From assembly GCF_005405365.1 (NCBI RefSeq), contig NZ_BJDX01000001.1, positions 310,001-374,000 of the forward strand: 64,000 nt of DNA, written 5' to 3'. Made by a program: the position numbers and the translations under genes. This document shows positions 63,078-64,000 of the stretch, piece by piece (the first letter of the stretch is position 1; each line of letters begins with the position of its first letter). Source of the DNA: Enterococcus xiangfangensis. GTDB lineage: Bacteria > Bacillota > Bacilli > Lactobacillales > Enterococcaceae. The notes beneath the pieces are model-generated. The model was not told where the DNA came from and did no database searches. It saw only the letters and a list, made by a program, of their open reading frames with translations.

Positions 63078-64000
63078 TTATTCATTTGATTTTAAGGCAT
63101 CGATCATATTGATGTGGCGCAAGCGGAAATGGGTCGCGAACATCACGACTCCTGAGAATAAAATCGTCAGCCCGCCCGAAAGAAGATAGGCGCCCGGTCG
63201 AATAACTAATGGGAACGTAATTGTCTCCATCGAAGCCTGGTCCAAAATGAATTTCGTCAGAACGATTCCTAAGCCATACCCGAACAAAATACCAAGCAGT
63301 GTAAAAACAAAATTTTCCCGGAAAATATAGGCGGTAACTTCTCGATCGTAAAAACCTAACACCTTGATCGTAGACAATTCCCGCAGTCTTTCAGAGACAT
63401 TAATATTCGTCAAATTATAAAGCACGATAAACGCCAACAGTCCTGACAAGACGACAAAGATCCAGACGATTCCATCGAGGTTTTCCATTGAATGTTCTTG
63501 TGTTTTGATTTGAGTAGACATAAATGACGTATTCATCACTTGATTACTGCTTAACAATTTTTGGGACAATCCTTTCTCTTCATTCCTAGTCATTTTTTGA
63601 CTTTTTAATAGATAACTATTCATCACAAACGCTGTCCCGCGAGTTTTTTGATAATAATCTTTTGATAAATAGAGAAAATTTCCTAAATAGTTCTCAGTGA
63701 TTTTAGCTATTTTGACTTTAAAAGTTTGCTGGTCTTCATCATAGACCGTCAAGCTGTCCCCTTCGGTCAAATCAAATAATTCAGCCATTTTTTGCGTGAT
63801 CACCGCACCGCTAGCTGGCAGCTCGAATGAATTCCCCGCTTGTTTTAAATGCAGGTAGTTGCCGAATTTTTGCCGGTTTTCCGGCACCATCATCATCAAC
63901 CTTTGATTTGCTTGCCCTTTTTGTTTTAATTCGACCGTTTGATTCAGCGCAGCTAAGTGGCTCGTGATTTTTTTATTCTGTGAAAAGAGCGCTTCTATTT
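63078..64000 (-). CDS. FtsX-family ABC permease (5' end outside window)
   Basis: C-terminal part of a large permease; the frame is open to the right edge (codons for IEALFSQNKKITSHLAALNQTVELK in outline upstream of the first ATG at 63899), so the protein starts beyond the window. About 307 residues are visible: an extracellular domain preceded by a coiled-coil-like stretch, then membrane helices near 145, 195 and 245 and a C-terminal FATHFRLRHINMIDALKSNE, typical of the last FtsX unit. Substrate unknown; it belongs with an ATPase expected to the right. Confidence 0.85.
   Translation of the reverse strand, partial: IEALFSQNKKITSHLAALNQTVELKQKGQANQRLMMMVPENRQKFGNYLHLKQAGNSFELPASGAVITQKMAELFDLTEGDSLTVYDEDQQTFKVKIAKITENYLGNFLYLSKDYYQKTRGTAFVMNSYLLKSQKMTRNEEKGLSQKLLSSNQVMNTSFMSTQIKTQEHSMENLDGIVWIFVVLSGLLAFIVLYNLTNINVSERLRELSTIKVLGFYDREVTAYIFRENFVFTLLGILFGYGLGIVLTKFILDQASMETITFPLVIRPGAYLLSGGLTILFSGVVMFATHFRLRHINMIDALKSNE

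Overview
The window is low-GC Gram-positive (Firmicutes, Lactobacillales) chromosome, most likely an Enterococcus other than E. faecalis. This rests on a copYZAB operon in the E. hirae order, Mga-family regulators, an LPXTG surface protein, an anaerobic nrdDG pair behind NrdR boxes, a T-box thrS, a heme-exporter/TetR trio like hrtBA-fhtR, and B. subtilis-like core gene orders (tmk-yaaQ-holB-yaaT-yabA-rsmI, dnaX-yaaK-recR, dinG-ypmB-aspB-asnS). No phage, insertion sequence, CRISPR array, tRNA or rRNA is visible. The content is core genome with some niche-adaptation loci.

Layout. 1-1500: a PadR-controlled ABC operon (partial at the left edge). 1600-4405: a Bce-type peptide-resistance ABC pair. 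4400-7700: nrdD-nrdG with NrdR operators. 7685-8868: SOS-controlled dinB carrying an in-frame stop. 9.1-10.8 kb: a Phd-like protein and an Mga-like regulator. 10.9-18.3 kb: copper and zinc/cadmium homeostasis (copY-copZ-copA-copB, then a Zn/Cd ATPase with its own ArsR-type operator). 18.4-24.5 kb: asnS, aspB, ypmB, dinG. 24.5-26.1 kb: a cold-shock protein and a baeRF-type protein. 26.28-26.39 kb: a candidate small RNA. 26.4-33.4 kb: a replication/repair/translation block (rsmI, yabA, ricT, holB, darA, tmk, recR, ebfC, dnaX). 33.6-36.8 kb: an SPFH/zinc-ribbon/TPM operon. 36.9-46 kb: dacA, a GyrI-like protein, a YdcF protein, a fused ABC exporter divergent from a two-component system, and azlCD. 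46.3-48.7 kb: an interrupted Mga regulator divergent from a serine-rich LPXTG protein, with a DtxR-type operator between them. 48.7-58.2 kb: mostly membrane and hypothetical proteins. 58.3-60.8 kb: hrtA-hrtB and a divergent TetR regulator. 60.8-63.1 kb: T-box-controlled thrS whose editing domain has lost its catalytic motifs. 63.1-64.0 kb: an FtsX-family permease cut by the right edge.

Most noteworthy: (1) a threonyl-tRNA synthetase with an intact catalytic zinc site but no recognisable editing motifs; (2) two genes, dinB and an Mga regulator, each broken by one in-frame stop with the rest of the reading frame intact; (3) a near-consensus DtxR/IdeR-type box in front of the LPXTG gene; (4) a three-hairpin candidate small RNA at 26285-26384; (5) several operators set exactly inside promoter spacers (PadR, LexA, ArsR, CopY and TetR types). 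I did not find a clearly new multi-gene system.
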